Origin: G963668345 sp965226215
GTDB lineage: Bacteria > Acidobacteriota > Terriglobia > Bryobacterales > UBA6623
NCBI GenBank assembly: GCA_965226215.1
Contig: CBDDCH010000002.1
Location: forward strand, 2,790,001 to 2,854,000
Reading direction: 5' to 3'
DNA: 64,000 nucleotides
A program made the position numbers and the translations under genes. Positions 8,736-17,174 of the stretch are shown here, piece by piece. The notes beneath the pieces were generated by a model. The model was not told where the DNA came from. It was given only the letters and a program-made list of their open reading frames with translations, and made no database searches. Within the stretch, counting starts at the first letter, position 1; each line of letters starts with the position of its first letter.

Positions 8736-9116
8736 GGCGGTTCTCCTTGCAGGATTCGATACCCGATTCTACGGAATCGGAGGAGTGCCGCCGTCTCAAC
8801 CTTCAACTATTCCTGGGACATCCTCCCGGTCATCTTCAATTCCTCCCAGCGCTAAGCGTCCCCAAGCGAAGCTCCTAGCCGCTGATCGGCCTAGCCAGTG
8901 GGATTCTCGGTTGCAGAGTCTTTGATCGGTCTCCACCGCATTCTTAGTTTCCACCGCCAAAGTCCTCCCCTGCTCTAGTAGTTTCACCCGAAAAGAGAAA
9001 AGTACTGGCGATCCATTGGCGAAAATCGCGGACTGTTGCATCATCAAACGGTAAGGTTGTGGCACTGCCCAGCCAGAACTCAGACCAAGTAACAAGATCA
9101 ATAAAAGGAGAAGGGA

Positions 9117-9305
9117 ATGACTAAACTGTACAGTTTCTTGCGGAGGCTTACCCGGGACGAGCGCGGTCAGGATATGGTCGAATACGCACTGTTGGCCGGC
9201 TTTATTGCCGTCGCCGCTGGTGCACTGCTCCCCGGCATTTCTGACAGCATTAGCGTCATCTTCAGCAAGATGGCCAGTATCGTCAGCAACGCGGCAGCGC
9301 AGTAG
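9117..9305 (+). CDS. Flp-type type IVb pilin, copy 1
   Basis: A 62-residue prepilin. The short basic leader MTKLYSFLRRLTRDERG ends at the processing site Gly17/Gln18, followed by QDMVEYALLAGFIAVAAGAL with the conserved Glu at +5 and the hydrophobic helix of Flp pilins; the C-terminus is short and flexible. Such pilins are cut by a TadV/CpaA-type peptidase and assembled by the Tad machinery into thin adhesive fibres. A strong ribosome site (AAAGGAGAAGGGA) precedes the ATG. No tad/cpa genes lie in this window. The product is identical to that of 9810-9998. Confidence 0.93.
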   Translation: MTKLYSFLRRLTRDERGQDMVEYALLAGFIAVAAGALLPGISDSISVIFSKMASIVSNAAAQ

Positions 9306-9345
9306 CCGCTAGATCAACGACGCATCCGTGTTTGTTGCCCAAAAG

Positions 9346-9373
9346 TACAGGCCCGTTTTCGAACGGGCCTGTA
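9346..9373 (+). terminator. Stem-loop behind pilin copy 1
   Basis: A perfect 12-bp stem, TACAGGCCCGTT paired with AACGGGCCTGTA, closed by a TTCG tetraloop, 40 bp after the pilin stop. No T-run follows, so it may stabilise the 3' end of the mRNA or terminate weakly. Confidence 0.6.
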
Positions 9374-9809
9374 TCAGTTCTGGCAGCAGTCACCTCCTCC
9401 CCACCACACTCTGCACAACCTTCTGGAACGAACCTGCTGTAGCTACGCACCCCGAAGCGCCCAGAATTACTACGACACTCACGTAATTATCATGTTATAG
9501 TCAAGTCCTGCCACAGTTCTTGCCTTGCTACACCCCAATCTTATCGAATCCAAGACAGCCGCTGTACCGTCCGCCCACTGACCCCGGCAAGTCGCCTTCC
9601 CTGTAGCTATGTGCCTCCTGGAGTGCCAACCTAGGCTTTTCCACACCAGCAAAAGTACTCCCATCCGTTAGTAGTTTCACCCGAAAAGAAGAAAGTACTG
9701 GCGATCCATTGGCGAAAATCGCGGACTGTTGCATCATCAAACGGTAAGGTTGTGGCACTGCCCAGCCAGGACTCAGACCAAGTAACAAGATCAATAAAAG
9801 GAGAAGGGA

Positions 9810-9998
9810 ATGACTAAACTGTACAGTTTCTTGCGGAGGCTTACCCGGGACGAGCGTGGTCAGGATATGGTCGAATACGCGCTGTTGGCCGGCTTTATTG
9901 CCGTCGCCGCTGGTGCGCTGCTCCCCGGCATTTCTGACAGCATTAGCGTCATCTTCAGCAAGATGGCCAGTATCGTCAGCAACGCGGCAGCGCAGTAG
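9810..9998 (+). CDS. Flp-type type IVb pilin, copy 2
   Basis: Encodes exactly the same 62 residues as 9117-9305. The genes differ at three codons (CGC/CGT, GCA/GCG, GCA/GCG), all synonymous. Ribosome site, leader, Gly17/Gln18 processing site and downstream stem-loop are all kept. The conservation suggests either a recent duplication, gene conversion, or selection for pilin dosage. Confidence 0.93.
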   Translation: MTKLYSFLRRLTRDERGQDMVEYALLAGFIAVAAGALLPGISDSISVIFSKMASIVSNAAAQ

Positions 9999-10038
9999 CC
10001 GCTTGATCGACGACGCATCCGTGTTTGTTGCCCAAAAG

Positions 10039-10066
10039 TACAGGCCCGTTTTCGAACGGGCCTGTA
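10039..10066 (+). terminator. Stem-loop behind pilin copy 2
   Basis: Same 12-bp stem and TTCG loop as at 9346-9373, again without a following T-run. Confidence 0.6.
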
Positions 10067-10072
10067 TCAGTT

Positions 10073-10831
10073 TGTGGTAGTGGTGTCCGATCCTGTCAGA
10101 CCACCGTCCCGATGACGGTCATACGGTCGGCTCCGACGAATCGGCATTCACGATCGGCGAGGGCGAAAAATTTGAGCAACCCGTCCCGCTGTAACCGCAA
10201 GTGACAGCCGAGTACTGGTAGGCAGCTATGTTGGTCCCGGACCGGCTGACATTTGTTTACCCTTTGTATCTTCACCCTTGCGGGGTGAAGAATCGTCGCA
10301 AACCAGGCCGTCAGGCAGCCGGCACTCCGGCCAAACACACACCGTGAGCCGAGGGTTCTGCCAACCGTTAGGGTCTTTTATATCGAACAAAAGATACTTA
10401 GCTGCCCGGCGGAAGCTGCTTCGGGACCTCCCAGCTCGCCAAAGGCTTCCAGCGAGGCAAACGGCCTGAGTCCGGGGGAGTGGTGCACGCATTCCGCTAT
10501 CGGTGAGTCGGGCCCGACACTTCTTCGATTTCTTTGCGGCGCGAGTGGTATCCCTTCAAACGCTGATCTGTGATCTGGGCTATTCCTGGCCCGGCAAGAG
10601 TCGCCCCTGCCCCAGTCCGGCGTTGGTCAGCGCGCTGCGAAAGGTCTGCTTTCAGCCAGCCGAAGCTGCTTGTCCTGCTATGCTAGTGATTCGTCGCCAG
10701 GCCGGGCGTGGTTACGCGCGTCCGGACCGGCTGCAAGGGCAAGTCTTTCCGGCCGGGTGACACATCATCCTGCGCAGTACGACGCCCGAGGTTATCCTAG
10801 CCTGTACTTCAAGAAAGGGACCTTCTTGGTC
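10073..10831. other. Intergenic region without supported gene
   Basis: About 760 bp between the pilin duplication and the ATPase gene. Open frames exist on both strands, but none has protein-like composition plus a ribosome site. A stretch on the minus strand at about 10096-10220 reads LRLQRDGLLKFFALADRECR and might be the tail of a lost gene, without a family I can name. Confidence 0.4.
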
Positions 10832-11437
10832 ATGATGCATTTGAAGATTCTTGGTCATCCCGTCTTCACCAGCCTTGGTTTCCACATGCCCATGATCTTG
10901 GACCTCTCTCACCCCCTGATCATGTTGGAAGGGGAGAATGGCTCAGGCAAGTCGACCTTACTGCACTCCATCGCCTACGCACTGCGCGGTGAACAAGCGG
11001 AGGGTTTCGTCTACAAGTTAGAAAAGAGCGACGACGTCAAGCCCGGCAAAGTATTCTTGTTTGATGCCGAGCAACACAATCCCCGAAACCAGCCCGAACT
11101 GTTCGCCGACAATCCCCAGATGAAGGAGTTCATTGAGACTGCCAGTCACGGCCAAGTCATGTTGTCGCTGTTTCGGGAGACCTTTCCCAGCCTGCCGAGC
11201 GGCACAGTGTTGTTGCTTGACGAACCCGAGATGGCCCTTTCCCAATCCAACCAGAGGCGAATTCTGAAGATGCTCAAGGAGCTTGTCGACCGGAAGGACT
11301 TCCGAATCGTCGCCGCTACCCACTCCCCTTGCCTCCTCGGCGCGCCGGAGACCTACGTCGTAAACCTCGACCGCCACATCAACCGCAATATCATTCGAGG
11401 GGATTTCGGAATAGAGGGCGCAAGCACCATTCAATAG
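10832..11437 (+). CDS. Small stand-alone ABC/RecF-like ATPase (AAA_21 type)
   Basis: A 201-residue cytoplasmic ATPase. Walker A is GENGSGKST, a short signature region contains SHGQ, Walker B is TVLLLDEPEMAL, and the switch histidine is in AATHSP. It lacks the long coiled coil of SMC/RecN proteins and carries no nuclease or other effector domain. Proteins of this size work as stand-alone ATPases or with a partner; none is adjacent here (pilins upstream, a histidine kinase in the opposite orientation downstream). ATG 10832 is preferred to an in-frame start 54 codons earlier because a GA-rich ribosome site (AAGAAAGGGA) lies 12 bp upstream and the fold starts at once. Confidence 0.8.
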   Translation: MMHLKILGHPVFTSLGFHMPMILDLSHPLIMLEGENGSGKSTLLHSIAYALRGEQAEGFVYKLEKSDDVKPGKVFLFDAEQHNPRNQPELFADNPQMKEFIETASHGQVMLSLFRETFPSLPSGTVLLLDEPEMALSQSNQRRILKMLKELVDRKDFRIVAATHSPCLLGAPETYVVNLDRHINRNIIRGDFGIEGASTIQ

Positions 11438-11628
11438 TTGGCCGACGTGCGAGCTCGTCTAACATACGAGCGAGAATGACGCCGCCAGTGTAAGCGCTAT
11501 CCCCAACCTCAAGCGGCTACGAGGGCACACGCGAGATGGCCCGACGCGCAAGGTCGCGGGCCGTCTAGTGGTGCTCAAGAACGACGTGCTCGGCGCACAC
11601 TGTTTCGCGGAAAGCGCACGTGAGAGCT

Positions 11629-13107
11629 TCAAGATCTCGACGGACTGACTGGCGAAATTGGCAGGAACAAGCGGAACGTCGCTCCTTCCCCGACCTTGCT
11701 CTCCACTTCGATCTTCCCATTGTGCTCGTCGACGATGCGCCGCACGATGGACAAGCCAAGACCGGTGCCGACCTTGACGCCCTTGGTCGTAAACCCTGGA
11801 TCAAAAACCCGGTCCAGGTTCCCCGTCGGTATCCCAACCCCGCTGTCTGTGACTTCTACCACTACGGACCCCTCGGAGGTATAGGTCTTTAAATGAATCT
11901 CTCCCTTTCCTTCGATCGCCTGACTCGCGTTCACAAGCAGATTCATGTACACCTGATTTAGCCGGCTTGGATGACATCGAACCAGTGGGACATCACCGTA
12001 GTCTTTGTGCACGGCGACTCGATCCTTAAGCTGGTTGTGGATGAGGGTCAGGGTGCTTTCCAGGCCTTCGTGTATGTCGACCTCGTCTTCAGCAGCGCGA
12101 TCGAGGCGAGCAAACGTGCGAAGACTGGTCACGATCTCGATCATTCGCTCGGCCGCCATCCCATTGAATTCGGTAAGTGAAGACATGCTCTGTAAAAGGT
12201 CCCGCACCTTGCCGGCCTGCTGTTCATCGTTCTGTGCCGACCAATCTTCGAGCAGCCGCCTCATTTTCTTGACCGTGAGACTCAGCGTGTCGTTGTTACT
12301 ATTCAGAACGCCCAGCGGCGTGTTGATCTCGTGTGCCACTCCGGAAACCAAGTTGCCTAGAGAAGCCATCTTTTCTTGGATCACGAGCTGATTCTGCGTT
12401 TCCTTCAGCTCCTCGAGAGTCTGCTCCAGCTCTTTGTTCCTTCGCGCCAGCTCACGGGTTCTCTCCTCGACTTTCTCCGCCAGGGACTGACTGTACTCCT
12501 CTTGTTTTTTGTAGAGCAGAGCATTGTGAATGGCGCTCGCCGACAGGTTGGCGACGACCGAGACCAGGGTTTCGTCGCGCTCGGTGAATACTTTCCGCTC
12601 TGCGCTTTCAACCGCGAAGACCCCTACCAGCGTATCTTTGATGAGCAGTGGGATCGCGATCTGACTTTCGGCATTGGGAAGTCCTGGCAATTGCGGGACT
12701 GCCCCTAGCTCATCGGCTTGGTCAGAGTGCGCCATCTCCCTACGGACCGCGGCGGCGTAGGAGCGAGACTGGCTCAAGTTCCCGACCCGCATCATCTTCC
12801 GCCTTCGGGCAACTGTTCCGATCACACCCACACCAACCGGCGCTTTAGCGCCCACCGCCGGGTCCTTGTAGCCGCGACTGGCGACTACACTCAGCGTCTC
12901 TCCGGAGGCATCGAGTAGCAGAATGAGGGAATGGTGGAAGCCGAACAGATCATACATCGTCCCCAGCACCGCGGCGTAAATTTCGTCCAAATCTAGCGTC
13001 GCGTTGACCTCCGACGACATCTGTCGAAGGACTTGGACTTCTTCGCTCTTTTGGGCTAGTTCTTCCTGGATCTGTTCAAGGGGCGTCTTGTCCAGTGGGG
13101 CGGCCAT
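11629..13107 (-). CDS. GAF-domain sensor histidine kinase
   Basis: A 492-residue soluble kinase: coiled N-terminus (10-35), a GAF domain (about 36-196), a long coiled coil (200-245), a HisKA box MASLGNLVSGVAHEINTP with His259, and an ATPase domain with N-box (MNLLVNASQAIEG), G1 (DSGVGIP) and G2 (GTGLGLSIVRRIVDEHNG). It is the last gene of a three-gene unit behind two flavin-type split-barrel proteins, starting 15 bp after the tail of the preceding frame. That neighbourhood suggests a redox- or flavin-linked signal, but no response regulator is encoded nearby. Confidence 0.9.
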   Translation of the reverse strand: MAAPLDKTPLEQIQEELAQKSEEVQVLRQMSSEVNATLDLDEIYAAVLGTMYDLFGFHHSLILLLDASGETLSVVASRGYKDPAVGAKAPVGVGVIGTVARRRKMMRVGNLSQSRSYAAAVRREMAHSDQADELGAVPQLPGLPNAESQIAIPLLIKDTLVGVFAVESAERKVFTERDETLVSVVANLSASAIHNALLYKKQEEYSQSLAEKVEERTRELARRNKELEQTLEELKETQNQLVIQEKMASLGNLVSGVAHEINTPLGVLNSNNDTLSLTVKKMRRLLEDWSAQNDEQQAGKVRDLLQSMSSLTEFNGMAAERMIEIVTSLRTFARLDRAAEDEVDIHEGLESTLTLIHNQLKDRVAVHKDYGDVPLVRCHPSRLNQVYMNLLVNASQAIEGKGEIHLKTYTSEGSVVVEVTDSGVGIPTGNLDRVFDPGFTTKGVKVGTGLGLSIVRRIVDEHNGKIEVESKVGEGATFRLFLPISPVSPSRS

Positions 13108-13122
13108 GGACTGCGGCGAGGG

Positions 13123-13200
13123 TCAGTTCCCCGCCAGCTTCTCCACCGATTTGACGTGGTAGATGTCGGCGGCTTTCAATTTGAAGATACCCGACATTCA
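13123..13200 (-). other. C-terminal remainder of the split-barrel gene after a premature TGA
   Basis: Directly behind the TGA at 13198-13200, the same frame continues for 24 codons, MSGIFKLKAADIYHV and so on, to a second TGA at 13123-13125. The sequence fits the usual C-terminus of this family (…ASxTGMSGxFKLxAADxYEV), in which a Gly codon stands where this gene has TGA. Confidence 0.7.
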
Positions 13201-13530
13201 CGTGGCGGAGGCGATCGCTTCGATGTGCATGTCCATCTGCTCGAAGATGGCCCCCTCAGTCTCCGAGTGGTCGTATTCAACCTGCAACAACCACTTGCTG
13301 GAGGTCAGCAAATCGTTTAGGCACAGCGATGCGTGAGGGTTCTCTCGTACGTTGCGACTCGTCTTATTGAAGAACTGGAAGGAAACCGCAACAGTATTCG
13401 AATCGACGTAATAGACCTGGGAAATGATGGTTGCGTTGGGGATGCCGTCGCTGGAACAGGTTGCCAGTATAACGGGAACTCCGTTTTCCATGACGGCCTT
13501 GATTTCGTCGGGAAGTCTATCGGCCATCAC
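13198..13530 (-). CDS. Pyridoxamine 5'-phosphate oxidase-like FMN-binding split-barrel protein, interrupted by TGA
   Basis: The frame gives 110 residues with a PNPOx-like split barrel: PVILATCSSDGIPNATIISQVYYVD is its N-terminal half (quoted motif: GIPNATIISQVYYVD), then VAVSFQFFNKTSRNVRENP and a C-terminal helix MDMHIEAIASAT. Such proteins bind FMN or a related cofactor and often accompany signalling genes. The frame stops at TGA where relatives have Gly and then continue for about 24 residues, which are still encoded here (13123-13200). So this is a nonsense mutation of an otherwise sound gene, a read-through case, or a base-calling error. The start overlaps the upstream gene by four bases (ATGA). 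Confidence 0.75.
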   Translation of the reverse strand: MMADRLPDEIKAVMENGVPVILATCSSDGIPNATIISQVYYVDSNTVAVSFQFFNKTSRNVRENPHASLCLNDLLTSSKWLLQVEYDHSETEGAIFEQMDMHIEAIASAT

Positions 13531-14003
13531 CGATCCTCCGAAGGGACCAGGCGTTTGCCAGCGCTCGGCCCCGGCGTCTGAACGAAGATCTCGCGCACCT
13601 TGAAGCGCACCGCAAGGCTGGGTTCCGAGATGTAGCGCCTCAACGTATCTTCAGGAAGGCCAAAGCGAGGCAGGCAGGCGCTGACAAACCGTTCCCTGCA
13701 ATCCTCATAAATCGATAGGTCGGCCTCTTGGAGCGGCCGGGAGTCGATGTAGTCTCCCTTGAACTGATAGGTTTCGTGCGGCCCGATCTGTTCCACCGTC
13801 AGCGCGAGCTGACCGTTGTGCTCTAGGGACGAGATTAGATTGCTGGTGAATTTCTCCGGGATCAAACAAGTGAGCTCCGTCCTGTCCTCGCTGACCTGCC
13901 AACCGGAGACAAAATGGATATGTGGCACAAGGTTGCGATCCCTCGTGCCGGCGACCGCCACGGACCCCCGATCCAGAAACTCCACAATGATCCCCGGAAT
14001 CAT
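13527..14003 (-). CDS. FMN-binding split-barrel-like protein
   Basis: A 158-residue protein beginning MIPGIIVEFLDRGSVAVAGT, followed by DRNLVPHIHFVSGW and, further on, GQLALTVEQIGPHETYQFKGDY. The pattern of a short beta barrel with an LVPHxHxVxGW segment is that of pyridoxamine-phosphate-oxidase-like proteins of no assigned reaction. It is the first gene of the unit that continues with the second split-barrel gene and the GAF kinase, and it overlaps the next gene by four bases. ATG 14003 was preferred to ATG 14057 because the domain starts there; the 18 residues in front look like untranslated leader. Confidence 0.7.
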   Translation of the reverse strand: MIPGIIVEFLDRGSVAVAGTRDRNLVPHIHFVSGWQVSEDRTELTCLIPEKFTSNLISSLEHNGQLALTVEQIGPHETYQFKGDYIDSRPLQEADLSIYEDCRERFVSACLPRFGLPEDTLRRYISEPSLAVRFKVREIFVQTPGPSAGKRLVPSEDR

Positions 14004-14218
14004 GTCGCCAAGTCTGCACCGTCCGTGCGAAGCTGCTCTACCCTGTTGTGGCGGCACACCCTCAGCCTACAGCGCCGAGACGAATCTCCACATCCAGATC
14101 ACATGGAAAACCTCCAGCCGCATCACGGCATAGCTTTACGAGACACTCTAATTCAAACGTAGGGCTAGTGTACACGCAAGGTCTGTTGGACGCAAGGATT
14201 AGATTCCGAAAGGTGATG

Positions 14219-14965
14219 TCAAGCAGCTTGTGTAAAAACTTGGAGGGTGCCGTTTTTCCATTCCAGGTTGAAGCGGTGGAAGATCGAGTAGATGATGCGG
14301 TCCACGCTTTCGACATTGACCCAGCAGACCATCGGCCGGGTGCGGCGGCGCACTTTCACGAACAAGCGTTCGATGACGTTCGTCGTCTCCGTAACTTGGG
14401 CCACGGATGGCGCGGAAAGCTGAAGAACGACAGCAACTCCGGCAAGTCTTTCTCCAACTGCCGTACCATCGTCGGATAGTCGTCGCGCCAGCGGCGACGG
14501 AAGCGGTAGAACGCCTGCCGCGCCTGACCCCGACTCGCGGCCCGGTGGATGGCCTAGGCGCCTGGTTTGACTTCCTCGTAGTCTCGCCGGCGAACCTTCT
14601 CGAGAATGTGGCGCATCTTGTGCACCCAACAACGTTGCTGCCACGCCCGCGGATAGACGGTCTGAATCGCTGCTGCCAAGCCCTGACAGCCGTCGGTCAC
14701 AACCAGAGCCAACCATGGCGGTAATCGTACTCCGCCTCCGAGCTGCGCTCGTGCCAGCCCAGTCCACAGTAGCGGTCCCGCTCGCGCAGCGACTCGGCTT
14801 CAAACAACTTCTTCCCGGCCAGCCGCGTACGACCGCACAGATCGCCCCAGAAGCTCTCCGGCAGATCCTCCACAAAAGTGTTGAAACTGCTCCCTGATCG
14901 GTGTTACGTTCCTCCTGGGTGTAAGTCTCCTTTCCTGCTAAGGACTGGTTTCTCGTCAAAACCAA
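14219..14965 (-). pseudogene. Decayed IS256/Mutator-family transposase with internal deletion
   Basis: Fragments in several frames reassemble a transposase. The N-terminal part reads FVEDLPESFWGDLCGRTRL and FEAESLRERDRYCGLGWHER; the reading then jumps to LVVTDGCQGLAAAIQTVYPR and QRCWVHKMRHILEKVRRR, and ends TNVIERLFVKVRRRTRPMV and RIIYSIFHRFNLEWKNGTL. About 150 residues of the core are missing, there is a one-base insertion (AAAA for AAA near 14876), an in-frame TAG after VKPGA, and a frameshift just before TNVIERL. It is immobile. A short piece of the same family recurs near 52075-52142. Confidence 0.85.
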
Positions 14966-15026
14966 CTTACACCCTCCCCCCGTTTACAGAATCAACATTA
15001 CGCCACCTACGTTTCGTGGGATGCTT

Positions 15027-15932
15027 CTATTTTCTGGATTTCTCGGCCTCGATCTTGACCCCTGCCCAGTCCTCTAACAGAGTGACCGCTGAGCAGAAAT
15101 CCTCGTCCCCGTGGCCGCGGGCAATGCTTGCTCCGAAGAGCTGATGGACGAGTGAGGTGGCCGGCAGGGGAACGTTCAACTCCTGGCCCGAGTCGAGCAT
15201 CAACCCGATGTCTTTGTGCATCCACTTTAACGAAAAGTTTGCTCGAAAATCGCGTCCGAAGATGTAGGGTGCCTTGAAGCTGATGAGGCCGGCTTTGGCG
15301 GCACTGGCGTCGAGGATATCGTACATCAGTTCGGGATCGACCCCTCCTTTGACGGCCAGTGCCATCCCTTCAATAAAGCCTTGCATCATGTTGGCCAGCA
15401 CCAGGTTCTGCGAAAGCTTGGCCTGCAGCCCCATTCCCTGTTTGCCGCAATAGAACAACGTCTTGCCCATGGGGTGGAAGTACTCCTCGACCCGCTTGAG
15501 GACGTTCTTGGGACCGCCGATCATGAAGGTCAGCGTCCCCCCCGTGGCGCCGGGGGTCGAACCGGTACAGGGTGCATCCAAGTAATAGGCGCCTTTCGTG
15601 TCAAACGCCTTAGCGATCTTTCGGGCAACGCTGGGGGCTATCGTGCTGGCGTCGGCGACCACGGCGTTCTTCTTGATACCTTTGATGACGCCTTCGGGCC
15701 CGAGCAGGACAGCCTCCGACATCTCGGAGTTGCCGACGCAGAGGAACGTACATTCGGCGAACCGCCCTATCTGGCGTGGCGTTTCACAAAACAGGCCGCC
15801 TTCCGCCTTGGCAAGTCGTCGCGCCTTGGCGGATCGGTGACTCCACAACGCCACCTGGTGACCTGCCCTGAGCAGGTTGCGGGCCATCGGGTAGCCCATC
15901 AGACCAAGTCCGAGAAAGCCTAGCTTTGCCAT
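15027..15932 (-). CDS. 3-hydroxyisobutyrate/tartronate-semialdehyde reductase family NAD(P)-dependent dehydrogenase
   Basis: A 301-residue beta-hydroxyacid dehydrogenase. The dinucleotide motif GFLGLGLMGYPMARNL lies at the N-terminus, the substrate loop is DAPCTGSTPGATGGTLTFM, and the catalytic Lys is 172 in GMGLQAKLSQN. The family contains 3-hydroxyisobutyrate dehydrogenase, tartronate semialdehyde reductase and glyoxylate/succinic semialdehyde reductases, which cannot be told apart by eye. The divergently encoded hydroxyacid dehydrogenase and glycerate kinase next to it make a role in glycerate formation plausible. ATG 15932 is preferred over ATG 15962 because AGGGT lies upstream and the Rossmann fold starts there. 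Confidence 0.88.
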   Translation of the reverse strand: MAKLGFLGLGLMGYPMARNLLRAGHQVALWSHRSAKARRLAKAEGGLFCETPRQIGRFAECTFLCVGNSEMSEAVLLGPEGVIKGIKKNAVVADASTIAPSVARKIAKAFDTKGAYYLDAPCTGSTPGATGGTLTFMIGGPKNVLKRVEEYFHPMGKTLFYCGKQGMGLQAKLSQNLVLANMMQGFIEGMALAVKGGVDPELMYDILDASAAKAGLISFKAPYIFGRDFRANFSLKWMHKDIGLMLDSGQELNVPLPATSLVHQLFGASIARGHGDEDFCSAVTLLEDWAGVKIEAEKSRK

Positions 15933-16041
15933 AGTGTTTACCCTAAGTACGGTATTTCGCAAATACAGTTGCGCATGAATCAGCTTGTCGAGGTGTGGCT
16001 ACTCATCAGCTTGGGCGTATGGAATTGCGCCCCTGCGTTCG

Positions 16042-16129
16042 ACGCGAGATGTACAAGCCCATCAGTAGGGCGCTGTCGATTTCGCGTCCGCGGTCGGCCG
16101 CCTGCGTAACCGTATTTGCGGGCTGATGC
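16042..16129. repeat. 88-bp dispersed intergenic repeat, copy 1
   Basis: Matches 49310-49397 in the same orientation at roughly 80% by eye. Shared blocks are ACGCGAGATG, CAAGCCCATCAGTAGGG, GTCGGCC and CGTAACC-x-TATTTGCG. Here it fills the gap between the two divergent dehydrogenase genes. Confidence 0.75.
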
Positions 16130-16182
16130 AGCAAGGTTTTCAATTGTACGCTTTTGCGAGCTTGTGAGACAATGATTCTCCT

Positions 16183-17157
16183 ATGAAGCCAAAAGTCTTT
16201 GTCACCAAGCGGGTTTATCCCGAAGCTATCGACTATCTCCGGCCACATGCCGAGGTGGAATATCACGACTCCGCCATCAGCTACCCACCGGAGGAGCTTC
16301 TAGCCCGGCTCGAAGACAAGGACGGCGCAATCAGCCAGTTGACGGATAAGTTTTCCGCCGAGGTCATGGACCGCTGCCCGCAACTCAAGGTCATCGCCAA
16401 CGTCGCCGTCGGTTTCGACAACATCGACGTCCAAGCGGCCACCGAGCGCAAGATCGCCGTCACCAACACGCCTGACGTGCTTACGAATACGACGGCGGAC
16501 TTTGCATTTACCCTGCTCATGGCGAGCGCACGCCGGATTGCCGAGGCGGATCGCTTCCTGCGCGCGGGCCGGTGGCGGCAATGGAGCATCGATCTGCTCT
16601 GCGGGCAAGACATTCATCGGCGGACGCTCGGGATGGTCGGCCTGGGACGCATCGGTCAGGCCATGGCGCATCGCGGCCGGGGTTTTGAGATGCGGCTGCT
16701 CTACCACGACGCCATCCGCGCCCCGGCGGAGGTGGAAGCCGATCTCGGTCTGGAGTTCGTTCCCCTCGAACAGTTACTACGAGAGTCCGACTTTGTCAGC
16801 CTCCACGTGCCGCTACTTACTGAAACCCGCAAGCTGATCAGCACGGCCGAACTGAAGATGATGAAAGAGACCGCGATTCTGATCAACACCTCCCGCGGTC
16901 CCGTCGTGGACGAAGCTGCGCTTGCGGATGCACTGACAGAGGGCATTATTGGCGGCGCGGGGCTCGATGTCTTTGAACGGGAACCGGAAGTGGAACCACG
17001 ATTGCTGAAGCTCGAGAACGCCGTACTCGCTCCGCACATCGCCAGCGCCTCGATTGACACACGGCGCAGAATGAGTGTTATGTCCGCCGAAAACGTCGTG
17101 GCCACCCTCCAAGGAAACCGCCCGCCGAACCTCGTCAACACGGCGCTTTTCGACTAG
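16183..17157 (+). CDS. D-2-hydroxyacid dehydrogenase, glyoxylate/hydroxypyruvate reductase type
   Basis: A 324-residue enzyme with the D-isomer-specific dehydrogenase fold. The NAD(P) motif is GMVGLGRIGQAM (150-161); the catalytic trio is Arg238 in NTSRGPVVDE, Glu267 in LDVFEREP and His285 in LAPHIASAS. An N-terminal VAVGFDNIDV is typical of GyaR/GHPR-type enzymes, which reduce glyoxylate to glycolate and hydroxypyruvate to D-glycerate. The glycerate kinase starting 17 bp downstream fits the hydroxypyruvate reaction. ATG 16183 is preceded by no strong ribosome site but starts right at the fold. Confidence 0.9.
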   Translation: MKPKVFVTKRVYPEAIDYLRPHAEVEYHDSAISYPPEELLARLEDKDGAISQLTDKFSAEVMDRCPQLKVIANVAVGFDNIDVQAATERKIAVTNTPDVLTNTTADFAFTLLMASARRIAEADRFLRAGRWRQWSIDLLCGQDIHRRTLGMVGLGRIGQAMAHRGRGFEMRLLYHDAIRAPAEVEADLGLEFVPLEQLLRESDFVSLHVPLLTETRKLISTAELKMMKETAILINTSRGPVVDEAALADALTEGIIGGAGLDVFEREPEVEPRLLKLENAVLAPHIASASIDTRRRMSVMSAENVVATLQGNRPPNLVNTALFD

Positions 17158-17174
17158 GCTTGGCCGTGGGGGCC

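Larger units (their letters stand above)
8976..9379 (+). repeat. 404-bp direct repeat, copy 1 (pilin unit)
   Basis: Matches 9669-10072 at a constant offset of 693 bp, with only a handful of substitutions. The unit contains about 140 bp of upstream DNA, the complete Flp pilin gene and the stem-loop behind it, so each copy is a full expression cassette. The 289 bp between the copies is not repeated. Confidence 0.93.
9669..10072 (+). repeat. 404-bp direct repeat, copy 2 (pilin unit)
   Basis: Second copy of the unit at 8976-9379. Differences are scattered single bases in the upstream and trailing DNA and three third-position changes in the pilin gene. Confidence 0.93.

Noticed and set aside
9030..9100. 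Possible sigma-54 promoter (TGGCAC with downstream GC) before the pilin genes
   Set aside because: The GG to GC distance is one base too short for a -24/-12 promoter and the rest of the consensus is absent.
10096..10338. Minus-strand frame ending VGADRMTVIGTVV, reminiscent of the tail of LexA-like peptidases
   Set aside because: Similarity is too short, no catalytic Ser/Lys region, no ribosome site.
10670..10831. Upstream extension of the ATPase gene by 54 codons
   Set aside because: Residues are not related to the ATPase fold and a ribosome site supports the start at 10832.
13198..13200. Selenocysteine insertion at the in-frame TGA
   Set aside because: The family has Gly here, no hairpin of the required kind follows the codon, and no selenocysteine genes are in view.
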